From Acidobacteriota bacterium (GTDB lineage: Bacteria > Acidobacteriota > Terriglobia > Terriglobales > Acidobacteriaceae), in assembly GCA_021811745.1 (NCBI GenBank), contig JAJZNH010000557.1:1-5563 (forward strand): a DNA stretch of 5,563 nucleotides. The letters run 5' to 3'. Positions 1 through 5,563 of the stretch are shown piece by piece. The position numbers were made by a program, and so were the translations under genes. How positions within the stretch are numbered: position 1 is the stretch's first letter; every line of letters begins with the position of its first letter. The notes beneath the pieces were generated by a model that made no database searches, was not told the origin of the DNA, and worked only from the letters and a program-made list of their open reading frames with translations.

Positions 1-5
1 CCGAT

Positions 6-1316
6 CTACTTGTTGGCGACGGCGCGGCTGACTGTGGAGGGGTGGACGCCGATCTCCTCGGCCACTTCCTTGATCATCATGGGGTGGAGGGCCTCCAAGC
101 CGTTCTCAAGAAAATCTCTCTGGCGGCGCACGATGACTTCGCACGTGCGCAGAATCGTGCTCTTGCGCTGGGCTATGTTGCGCATGAGCTGGAGGGCAGA
201 GCGGAATCGCTCCTTGACGTAATCCTTGACCTCTTTGTCCGTGCTCTCGGAAACCAGCATGCGGCGGTAGCGCTGGCTGAGGCGCAGGCTGGGCAAGTCC
301 TCCTCGTTCATGCTGACGGTCCACTCATCGCCGCGCTTGACAAAGAACACGTCGGGTTCTATCAGGCGAGTCTGCTCGCGGTTGTACATGCGCCCTGGGC
401 GCGGATCGAGGGTGCGAATGAACTCGACCGCGGCGTGCGCTTCTTCGGGAGTGACCTGGACTGCGCGCGCCAAGTCTTTGAGGTCCCGCTTCTGCAACAG
501 CGGCAAGTGACGGTCGACAATCCGCGTCGCAATTTCCATGCAACGGCGCCGCTCATCGAGGCGCTCTTCGGCTTGGGCGCGAAAGGCCCCGTGAGGATCC
601 TCGGAGGGCTCGGCCGGGTGCTTCACGTAGAGATGGCCGAACTCGTCCTGCTGGGCAGCGATTTGAAGAAGAAGGCCCTCGCGGAGATCCCTGGCCCCGA
701 CGCCGGCGGGATCAAGGTGCTGCACCAGGTCAATGGCGCGGCGAATGCGCTCGAGCAGGAGATCCTGGTCAGGCTGGTGGCCGTTCTCCCCTGAAGACGG
801 GGAGAAGGCCGCCGCCAGCTCCTCTTCGTTGGCGGCCAGATATCCATCCTCGCCGAGATTGCCGATCACGAACTCCGCTGCCTCGCGCAGCGCCGGTTCG
901 ACGCTCAAAGCTCCCAACTGCCACGCCAGGTGATCGGAAAGAGTGGTGGGACTAGAGAGGAAGTTCTCGAATGAGGGCTTCTCGCTCTCCTCGAACTCTG
1001 GCTGCGTCCGATAGCCGGGATCGAGATACTCCTGAAAGTAGGAGCCAAAATCGATCTCGCTGAAGACATCCTTGGGTGGGGACGCGGTTTCCTCGGCGCT
1101 GCGTTCCAGACGCTCTTCGCGACTGGCAACTTCATCCAGCATCGGAACCGATTCGTCAATCTCTTCCAGGACGGGATTCTCCACCATCTCGGCATCGATC
1201 ATCTCCTTCAGTTCCAGCTTGTTCAGGGCCAGGACGCTGACCATCTGCATCAGGCCCGGTGTGAGGACCTGGCGTTGCGCCACTTTGAGGCTCAATTTGG
1301 GTTGCAGCAGCGCCAT
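6..1316 (-). CDS. rpoN: RNA polymerase sigma-54 factor RpoN, ending early at TAG before the RpoN box
   Basis: Sigma-54 directs RNA polymerase to -24/-12 promoters opened by AAA+ activators. The 436-residue product starts with the typical region I (residues 6-50: K-L-S-L-K-V-A-Q-R-Q, then L-T-P-G-L-M-Q-M), the activator-interacting part. An acidic region II follows (about 50-115). The core-binding domain (about 116-310) contains NLGEDGYL (153-160), LDPAGVGARDL (201-211) and LDPRPG (303-308). The DNA-binding part (about 365-436) includes a helix-turn-helix ending HPSTVSRAVANK. The ATG at 1314-1316 fits the family N-terminus; a GAG eight bases upstream is a modest ribosome site. The stop TAG (6-8) falls where relatives have Tyr of N-K-Y, so about 90 residues, including the RpoN box that recognises the -24 element, are absent by comparison with E. 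coli RpoN. The loop at about 219-262 is roughly 30 residues longer than in E. coli. Family assignment is certain; whether the truncation is real is not. Confidence 0.93.
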   Translation of the reverse strand: MALLQPKLSLKVAQRQVLTPGLMQMVSVLALNKLELKEMIDAEMVENPVLEEIDESVPMLDEVASREERLERSAEETASPPKDVFSEIDFGSYFQEYLDPGYRTQPEFEESEKPSFENFLSSPTTLSDHLAWQLGALSVEPALREAAEFVIGNLGEDGYLAANEEELAAAFSPSSGENGHQPDQDLLLERIRRAIDLVQHLDPAGVGARDLREGLLLQIAAQQDEFGHLYVKHPAEPSEDPHGAFRAQAEERLDERRRCMEIATRIVDRHLPLLQKRDLKDLARAVQVTPEEAHAAVEFIRTLDPRPGRMYNREQTRLIEPDVFFVKRGDEWTVSMNEEDLPSLRLSQRYRRMLVSESTDKEVKDYVKERFRSALQLMRNIAQRKSTILRTCEVIVRRQRDFLENGLEALHPMMIKEVAEEIGVHPSTVSRAVANK

Positions 1317-1339
1317 AAATGGAACTCATTCTCGGTTGG

Positions 1340-1352
1340 ACTCAATGTGAGT
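1340..1352 (-). repeat. Small inverted repeat next to the rpoN leader hairpin
   Basis: ACTCA (1340-1344) and TGAGT (1348-1352) are reverse complements around a 3-base loop, four bases from the larger hairpin. The word ACTCA occurs once more at 1324-1328, near the rpoN start. A 5-bp stem is short enough to arise by chance; it is recorded because it sits in tandem with the strong hairpin. Confidence 0.35.
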
Positions 1353-1356
1353 GTAA

Positions 1357-1379
1357 TCGTGAGGGCTATGCCCTCACGA
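1357..1379 (-). repeat. Perfect inverted repeat (10-bp stem, 3-base loop) in the rpoN leader
   Basis: The arms TCGTGAGGGC (1357-1366) and GCCCTCACGA (1370-1379) are exact reverse complements around the loop TAT. The element sits 40 bases upstream of the rpoN ATG. The minus strand continues as TTACACTCAC, not a T-run, so it is not a Rho-independent terminator for lptB. The plus strand continues with A residues, so it is not one in that direction either. It could be an mRNA leader hairpin, an operator or a dispersed palindromic repeat. Confidence 0.75.
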
Positions 1380-1454
1380 GAAAAATGTCGCGCTTCGAGA
1401 CACTCGTCCCGGATTGGGCAACGATCCACTCCAGTATCAATGCCTCGCGCGCCC

Positions 1455-1490
1455 GCCCCGGTCTATTTTTAGAGAATTGACAGCCGGGGC
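1455..1490 (-). repeat. GC-rich inverted repeat around an AT-rich loop
   Basis: GCCCCGG (1455-1461) and CCGGGGC (1484-1490) are exact reverse complements separated by 22 AT-rich bases. The element starts 38 bases after the lptB stop in the direction of transcription. The stretch that follows is GC-rich (GCGGGCGCGCG on the minus strand), so it lacks the T-run of an intrinsic terminator. It may fold in the mRNA downstream of lptB or be chance in GC-rich DNA. Confidence 0.35.
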
Positions 1491-1527
1491 CCAATATCCT
1501 TCGGCGCACGCGGCCGTGCAAAACCTT

Positions 1528-2256
1528 TCATCCCAGCGAGAACCCCTCGCCCAGGTAGACGCGCCGCACCTCCACATCGTTGCCCAGTTCGTGGGGTGTT
1601 CCGGCGCGGAAGATTCGCCCCTCAGCAATGATATAGGCTCGGTCGGTGACGCTTAGTGTTTCGCGTACGTTGTGGTCGGTGATCAGGACGCCAATGCCTT
1701 CGGCTTTCAGGTTGAAGATAATCTTCTGCAACTCCAGGACGGCGATGGGGTCGATGCCGCTGAAGGGCTCGTCGAGGAGGATGAAATTGGGTTGGATGCA
1801 AAGGGCGCGGGCAATCTCCACACGGCGGCGCTCGCCGCCCGAGAGGGCAAAGCCGCGCGTGGATCGGATGTGACCCAGGTTGAGGTGGTTGATGAGCCGC
1901 TCTGTACGGGCACGGCGTTCCCGTACGTCAAGGGGTTGCGCCTCCAGCACGGCCAGGATATTCTCCTCCACGGTCAACTTGCGGAAAACCGAGGGCTCCT
2001 GGGGCAGGTAGCTGATGCCAAAGCTGCGCGCACGTAAATACATCGGCAGCTCCGTGATGTCGGTCTCGTCCACGCGCACATGACCGCTCTCGGGCGCCAC
2101 CAGGCCCACGATCATGTAGAAGCTGGTGGTCTTGCCGGCGCCGTTCGGTCCCAACAGTCCCACGACCTCGCCACGGGAGATCTTCAGGTTGACCCCGCGC
2201 ACGACCTGCCGTCCCTTGTATGCTTTGCTGATTCCCTCGGCGATCAGTGTTTCCAT
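1528..2256 (-). CDS. lptB: LPS export ABC transporter ATP-binding protein LptB
   Basis: This is the cytoplasmic ATPase of the LptB2FGC complex, which extracts lipopolysaccharide from the outer leaflet of the inner membrane and pushes it along the periplasmic bridge. The 242 residues match the family's usual length of about 240. All nucleotide-binding motifs are intact: Walker A GPNGAGKT (36-43), Q-loop Gln86 in YLPQEPSVF, signature LSGGERRR (138-145), Walker B FILLDEP (158-164) with catalytic Glu163, D-loop SGIDP (166-170) and switch His195 in TDHNV. The C-terminal RRVYLGEGF (231-239) is the LptB-type ending that helps separate it from the similar amino-acid importer LivF. The ATG at 2254-2256 is preceded by GAGAG about six bases upstream. 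The gene lies 27 bases after the LptC-like gene, which supports one operon, and 211 bases before rpoN. Its LptF/LptG partners are not in the window. Nothing about it looks unusual. Confidence 0.97.
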   Translation of the reverse strand: METLIAEGISKAYKGRQVVRGVNLKISRGEVVGLLGPNGAGKTTSFYMIVGLVAPESGHVRVDETDITELPMYLRARSFGISYLPQEPSVFRKLTVEENILAVLEAQPLDVRERRARTERLINHLNLGHIRSTRGFALSGGERRRVEIARALCIQPNFILLDEPFSGIDPIAVLELQKIIFNLKAEGIGVLITDHNVRETLSVTDRAYIIAEGRIFRAGTPHELGNDVEVRRVYLGEGFSLG

Positions 2257-2283
2257 TTAGCTCTCAGGCGTGCACTTCCGCGA

Positions 2284-4779
2284 TTACTTAGGTGCGGAGG
2301 TCTCCGTGGTGGTCTCGCGTCCGCCGCCTTCGATACTGACGCTATCATCGCGGCTATGGAAAATCAAAGCCTTGCCAGTGACGCTGCCGTATTGGGGATC
2401 GGTCATACGCGGCGGAGCGGCCGGAGTTCCGGTCAGCACGTAATCGCCCGTCCGGTTGGTATAGATCAGCCGCTGGCCGGTAGCGTGCCGGTCCTGGAGA
2501 GTAAGCGCCACGTGGCCGGTGGCAGTGAGGCGGTCAACCTGGGTTTGGGCGTTGCTGGCCGTAGCGCGATTGGAAGACGGGACCAGCAGCAACTCCACTT
2601 CGTTGGAGATGGAGGTCGCCGCTGTCATCTCGGCGAAGACCTGGCCCAGAGCGCCGCCGCGCATCACCACCTTGTGCTGAACGCCGGAGTACCAGAGGCT
2701 GCCGCCCCGCACGCGGACCACGGAAGGCGCGGCCGGTTTCGCCGTTTCCTTCGCTTTCGATCCCTGGCCGGTCCGTCGGCCCGCTTCCTGGCGCGTGGGA
2801 CCGGCTGTGCTTACCAGCACCAGCCGTACGGGATCGGCGGGATCCGTGCTGGTCGCGGTCAGCGTTTGATTGCGGTCATCAAGGACGACCAGGGGGCCGG
2901 AAACGGAGTTGTTCTGGCGCCATAGGTGCACATGACCGCGGAATGTGGCCTCGTCCCTGGCCCGATCGAGTTGGGCCTGGGAGGCGATAACGTGCGCCGG
3001 ACCCTGCCCATCCAACAATGCTCCACCCTGCGTGCCGCTAGCTGCGCCGCCATCGGTCGAGATCCAGGTAGCTTTCACGTTTCCGTGAGCGAATGCGTCT
3101 CCGGAATCCTGCGCTATGTCGATGGTGGTTGCCGAGAGCTGTATATCTCCGTCCTGGACGCGGGGGGCGAGCGTGAGGTGTAGCCGCGCGGCTGCGCCGT
3201 CATAGTCTGCGCGGCCGGCGGTAGCCCGCATAGGTGTCTGGGGCTGGGCGCCAGGGCGGGCGGTGGGCTGATCGAGGAGGACGACGTGCCCATCGAGTTG
3301 CGCCGACTGCATCTGCTCTGGCCCAGCCGGGCGGGATGCCGGGCTCTTCCCGGATCGAGCCGCTTCCACCGCCGCGAAATGCGCCACCAGCCGGTCGGCG
3401 GTCGCCGTCTGCCAGGTTCCAGTAGCCGTGGTTGTCTCCATCCGGGCGTGACCCACGCCTGTGAGCGCGGTGAGCGTGGAATTCGCGCCAAATGCGCCGG
3501 TGACCTGATCGGCTGCAAGGCTTGTGGACGATGGCGGCTCGTCTCCGGTGCGGGTTTGGGTAGTGACGGTCACGCCTCCCGAGCCGCGAATGGAGGATGG
3601 CTCAATGCGCCCGCCGGTGCCGTCGCGGAATTCGATGTCGGCGACCGGTGATCGCCAGGTATGGCGCACGAGTTGCCGTGCGGAGGCGGGGGCGCCCGCC
3701 ACTGGCTGTTCCTGTTCCTCGGTGCGCAACTCCACGCCTCGCTCCAGTTGCGCGGAGCGCAGCTCGCCCTGAGAGGTGAATGCAAGGCGCGCGGTGGGCG
3801 AGGTCCCGTGCAGCGTACGGCCTGGGCTCACCGCATCCATCGTGACGCCGCCCTGAAGATAACCGCCGCGGGGTTGATTGTGCTCCGTGAAATCCATGGT
3901 TCCGGAGAGCGCGGCCATGTGGGCGCCGTGCGCGGTGGTCAACGTGAACCCGCCTGACCCGTCCAGACGCATCGCCGAGCCGTCCTCGCGGAAGAAGATC
4001 TTGGCGGTGGCCGCCGTCGCCTGTCCATCGCTGGAATCGGCTGAGGCGGCGAGCAGCGTGCACAAGCGCGCATCGCGCTCAAACTCTGCGTGGCGAGCGT
4101 GGATCACCACCGTCTGACCGTTGCGCCGCGTGGTGAGCTGAACGGTGCGGTCGAGCACCAGGTAACCTTGCTTTGGGTTGTAGAGCGCTCCCACGGCGCT
4201 GCCGCTGCCTTGGCTGAGGGAGAAATTCACCAGTTGGGTAGTGGTGACCACGCCGGTCTTTTCATTGAAGGTCAATCCGCTGGTTTGGACGTGGATCTTG
4301 CCCCCTGTGGCATTTTGCCCGGCCGAAGCCCGCTGCTTGTTGTGCGGTCTCGCTGTGGAAAGCGACCCCGGCGCCGCGTGCGGACTGAGAGGCCCCGCCA
4401 GGGTCATCGAAACAAGGCCAGAGGTAACGGCAACACCTGTCTTCTGGTCGTACTCGAATGCGTCGCCTTCAATACGGTCGGTGCGCTTGCCGTCTGGTCC
4501 GTAGAATTCGATGCTCACATCGTGGAGCAGGGCGCGGCTGTCGCGCAGCTGGACGACCCGGGACGCGTGAATTTTGAATAGGATGTGGCCGGCATGCGCC
4601 TGCGTGTACGTGACGCCGTTCGACTCCTGTTGAATGTTAATACCCAGCTGCCTGGGCAAATCGCGGTGAATGAATGTGGCTTTCCATTTGGAGATGCCAA
4701 GAAAAGCGGCCAAAACCACCACCAGTAGGATTCCGGTTCCAACCAACAGCTTCCGAATGCGCCCGATCATCAATCGCAC
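2284..4779 (-). CDS. lptC: Giant LptC-like LPS transport protein with OstA/LptA-like repeats (probable LptC-LptA fusion)
   Basis: The likely role is to accept LPS from LptB2FG at the inner membrane and guide it across the periplasm. Residues 11-29 form one hydrophobic membrane anchor after a basic start, as in LptC. Residues about 45-235 read as an LptC domain of alternating strands (D-V-S-I-E-F-Y-G-P-D-G-K, then R-I-E-G-D-A-F-E-Y), broken by a Pro/Ala/Ser linker at about 128-160. Residues 260-655 are repeated beta-strand units of OstA/LptA type, such as GNVKATW (566-572) and ATFRGHVHL (611-619). A polar linker (656-686) leads to a C-terminal LptA-like segment (687-820) with ATGQRLIY, YVLTG and SVTGKALIF. 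E. coli LptC and LptA are each about 190 residues; this is 831. No separate lptA lies before lptB. The start is GTG (4777-4779), three bases after the upstream stop, with GAGGAA seven bases before it; the ATG at codon 4 is too far from that site. LPS-transport assignment is strong; the fusion is inferred from sequence patterns. Confidence 0.88.
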   Translation of the reverse strand: MRLMIGRIRKLLVGTGILLVVVLAAFLGISKWKATFIHRDLPRQLGINIQQESNGVTYTQAHAGHILFKIHASRVVQLRDSRALLHDVSIEFYGPDGKRTDRIEGDAFEYDQKTGVAVTSGLVSMTLAGPLSPHAAPGSLSTARPHNKQRASAGQNATGGKIHVQTSGLTFNEKTGVVTTTQLVNFSLSQGSGSAVGALYNPKQGYLVLDRTVQLTTRRNGQTVVIHARHAEFERDARLCTLLAASADSSDGQATAATAKIFFREDGSAMRLDGSGGFTLTTAHGAHMAALSGTMDFTEHNQPRGGYLQGGVTMDAVSPGRTLHGTSPTARLAFTSQGELRSAQLERGVELRTEEQEQPVAGAPASARQLVRHTWRSPVADIEFRDGTGGRIEPSSIRGSGGVTVTTQTRTGDEPPSSTSLAADQVTGAFGANSTLTALTGVGHARMETTTATGTWQTATADRLVAHFAAVEAARSGKSPASRPAGPEQMQSAQLDGHVVLLDQPTARPGAQPQTPMRATAGRADYDGAAARLHLTLAPRVQDGDIQLSATTIDIAQDSGDAFAHGNVKATWISTDGGAASGTQGGALLDGQGPAHVIASQAQLDRARDEATFRGHVHLWRQNNSVSGPLVVLDDRNQTLTATSTDPADPVRLVLVSTAGPTRQEAGRRTGQGSKAKETAKPAAPSVVRVRGGSLWYSGVQHKVVMRGGALGQVFAEMTAATSISNEVELLLVPSSNRATASNAQTQVDRLTATGHVALTLQDRHATGQRLIYTNRTGDYVLTGTPAAPPRMTDPQYGSVTGKALIFHSRDDSVSIEGGGRETTTETSAPK

Positions 4780-4782
4780 GCT

Positions 4783-5430
4783 CTAGTTCCTCATTCCCAG
4801 CCGCGCCGCCAGCCGCTGGGCAAGGCTCTCTCCCAGCTCGCTCCACAGGAGACGCGCCGTGGCGCCTGAATCTCTTTCAACGGCCTGGGTCAGTTCGACG
4901 AGCTGTCGGACATTTTCCTCCACATGGCGGGCCGACGTAGCGTCCATCTCTGCATCTTCCTCGAGGAAGGGCGCGTCGGAACCGAAGTCCACGCGGATGT
5001 GGCCCTCCTGCTCGTAGACACCTTGGTCAAAGAGCGGCCCGAAGCCGGTAACGCGCACCAGGCGCGGAGCTCTGGCCCAGCGGGCGTCGAAGCCGGGAGC
5101 CGTCTCCAGCTCCCAAAGGTTCCACCGGATCTGAAATTCGTAGGCGTAGTCGTCGTGGAGCAGCTCCAGGGCCTCCTCGACGGCCTGCCGCGGCTCTGCG
5201 CCAACATGCGGCGCGCGCTCGGGGCCGCGGCCAGGCGGCGGCGCCATCCGGCCCCAGACGCGCTCAAAGATCGGCGCCTCGCTCCAGTTTACGGGCCAGA
5301 CGGTGGCGGCATAGACCAGCGGCTCGCCGCCGTGCGCGCCAAAGGCGGACAGCACGGCGGTCAGCTTGTCAGCAAGCGCCGCCAGACGCAAATTGGGATA
5401 CCAAAGACTCAGATAGAGCGCGTCAGACAT
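4783..5430 (-). CDS. Conserved-looking hypothetical protein coupled to the LptC-like gene
   Basis: I do not recognise a family. From the ATG at 5428-5430 the product has 215 residues, with no signal peptide or membrane segment, so it is probably cytoplasmic. The N-terminal half is rich in aromatic residues (LYLSLWYPNLRL at 6-16, VWPVNW at 44-49). A Pro/Arg-rich stretch (62-80) follows, then another aromatic block (YAYEFQIRWNLWELE at 95-109) and a segment with G-F-G-P-L-F-D (129-135). The last 50 residues look helical and charged. The frame stays open upstream: a TTG at 5554-5556 would add 42 residues, and no in-frame stop appears before the window edge. I prefer the internal ATG because M-S-D-A-L reads like a natural start, but its GAGAGAG lies directly against the ATG, which is a poor spacing. 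The stop is three bases before the LptC-like start, so translational coupling and operon membership are likely. Function is unknown. Confidence 0.7.
   Translation of the reverse strand: MSDALYLSLWYPNLRLAALADKLTAVLSAFGAHGGEPLVYAATVWPVNWSEAPIFERVWGRMAPPPGRGPERAPHVGAEPRQAVEEALELLHDDYAYEFQIRWNLWELETAPGFDARWARAPRLVRVTGFGPLFDQGVYEQEGHIRVDFGSDAPFLEEDAEMDATSARHVEENVRQLVELTQAVERDSGATARLLWSELGESLAQRLAARLGMRN
4787..4792 (-). promoter_or_regulatory. Ribosome binding site of the LptC-like gene
   Basis: On the minus strand this reads GAGGAA, seven bases before the GTG at 4777-4779. It lies inside the last codons of the upstream hypothetical gene, whose TAG (4783-4785) falls between the site and the start. 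The arrangement decides for the GTG over the ATG three codons downstream and suggests that ribosomes ending the first gene restart on the second. Confidence 0.65.
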
Positions 5431-5563
5431 CTCTCTCGATATTAGACGCCGGGCCGGCGGTACCCGATGCGTCGATGCGGCAGGGTCTTTGAGGCTGCGC
5501 GTGAACTCGGTAGCCAGCTCAGGAAACGGCAGACGAGCGTAAGGATTGCGCTTCAAGGCAGCT
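5431..5563 (-). other. Region upstream of the hypothetical gene, coding status unresolved
   Basis: The frame of the hypothetical gene continues without a stop through these 133 bases to the window edge, with one possible start (TTG at 5554-5556). It could therefore be an N-terminal extension. Alternatively it is a leader: TAATAT at about 5437-5442 on the minus strand resembles a -10 box but has no good -35 partner at 17 bases. I see no separate gene in it. Confidence 0.35.

Larger units (their letters stand above)
1317..1527 (-). other. Intergenic leader region between lptB and rpoN
   Basis: These 211 bases contain no credible reading frame. They hold one strong hairpin (1357-1379), a smaller one beside it (1340-1352), a GC-rich 7-bp inverted repeat around an AT-rich loop (1455-1490) and a 5-bp stem-loop at 1506-1519. 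None is followed on the minus strand by a run of T, so I see no intrinsic terminator, and rpoN may be reached by read-through from lptB. I found no convincing -35/-10 pair for a separate rpoN promoter, although the gap is large enough to contain one. Confidence 0.6.

Noticed and set aside
42..794. 250-codon open frame on the plus strand opposite rpoN
   Set aside because: It lies wholly antisense to the unmistakable sigma-54 gene, has no recognisable motifs, and is the kind of long shadow frame that GC-rich codon use produces.
1358..1396. Strong hairpin as an intrinsic terminator of the lptB transcript
   Set aside because: On the minus strand the TTTTT tract precedes the stem, and the bases after it are TTACAC, so the required order stem then T-run is absent.
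1478..1500. TTGACA on the plus strand resembling a -35 box
   Set aside because: The only -10-like word (TATCCT) is about 12 bases away instead of 16-18, and no plus-strand gene follows.
1506..1519. GCACG/CGTGC stem-loop just after lptB as a terminator
   Set aside because: The stem has only five pairs and the T residues come before it, not after it, on the transcribed strand.
2080..2925. 281-codon open frame on the plus strand across the lptB start and the end of the LptC-like gene
   Set aside because: It crosses two well-supported minus-strand genes and their gap. Its Gly/Arg/His-rich translation shows no family motif, so it is an antisense shadow.
4090..4581. 163-codon plus-strand frame opposite the N-terminal part of the LptC-like gene
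   Set aside because: It is antisense to the membrane anchor and LptC domain, has no family motif and no convincing ribosome site.

Overview
The window is a 5.56 kb, GC-rich (low 60s % by eye), gene-dense piece of a bacterial chromosome. All four recognisable genes lie on the minus strand, so transcription runs from high to low coordinates: conserved hypothetical gene, then a giant lptC-like gene, lptB, and rpoN. The order lptC/lptA - lptB - rpoN is the classic lipopolysaccharide-export / sigma-54 neighbourhood of Gram-negative (diderm) bacteria. The very long LptC-like protein and the high GC content make Acidobacteriota my best guess. That is an inference from gene architecture, with no marker gene to prove it.

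Layout in the direction of transcription. (1) At about 5430-4783 lies a 215-residue soluble protein that I cannot assign to a family. Its frame stays open to the window edge, so its start is uncertain. (2) Three bases after its stop, at 4779-2284, is an 831-residue protein with one N-terminal membrane anchor, an LptC-like periplasmic part, a long middle of OstA/LptA-like beta-strand repeats and a C-terminal LptA-like segment. No separate lptA is present between it and lptB. (3) After 27 bases, at 2256-1528, is a complete LptB ATPase with every ABC motif. (4) A 211-base non-coding gap follows, holding a perfect 10-bp-stem hairpin and weaker inverted repeats but no recognisable intrinsic terminator. 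(5) At 1316-6 is rpoN, the sigma-54 gene. It is correct from its N-terminal activator-interacting region through the helix-turn-helix, but ends at a TAG where the family has the conserved Tyr of its N-K-Y motif, before the RpoN box. Only five bases remain after this stop, so the window cannot tell a truncated gene from an error at a sequence end.

The genes fit one job plus a passenger. LptB would power extraction of LPS from the inner membrane, together with LptF/LptG encoded elsewhere. The large LptC-like protein would receive LPS and carry it across the periplasm toward LptD. rpoN is a frequent downstream neighbour of lptB with no direct role in LPS transport. The hypothetical gene appears translationally coupled to the LptC-like gene and is the least understood member. 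I see no tRNA, rRNA, mobile element, CRISPR array or phage-like gene here.
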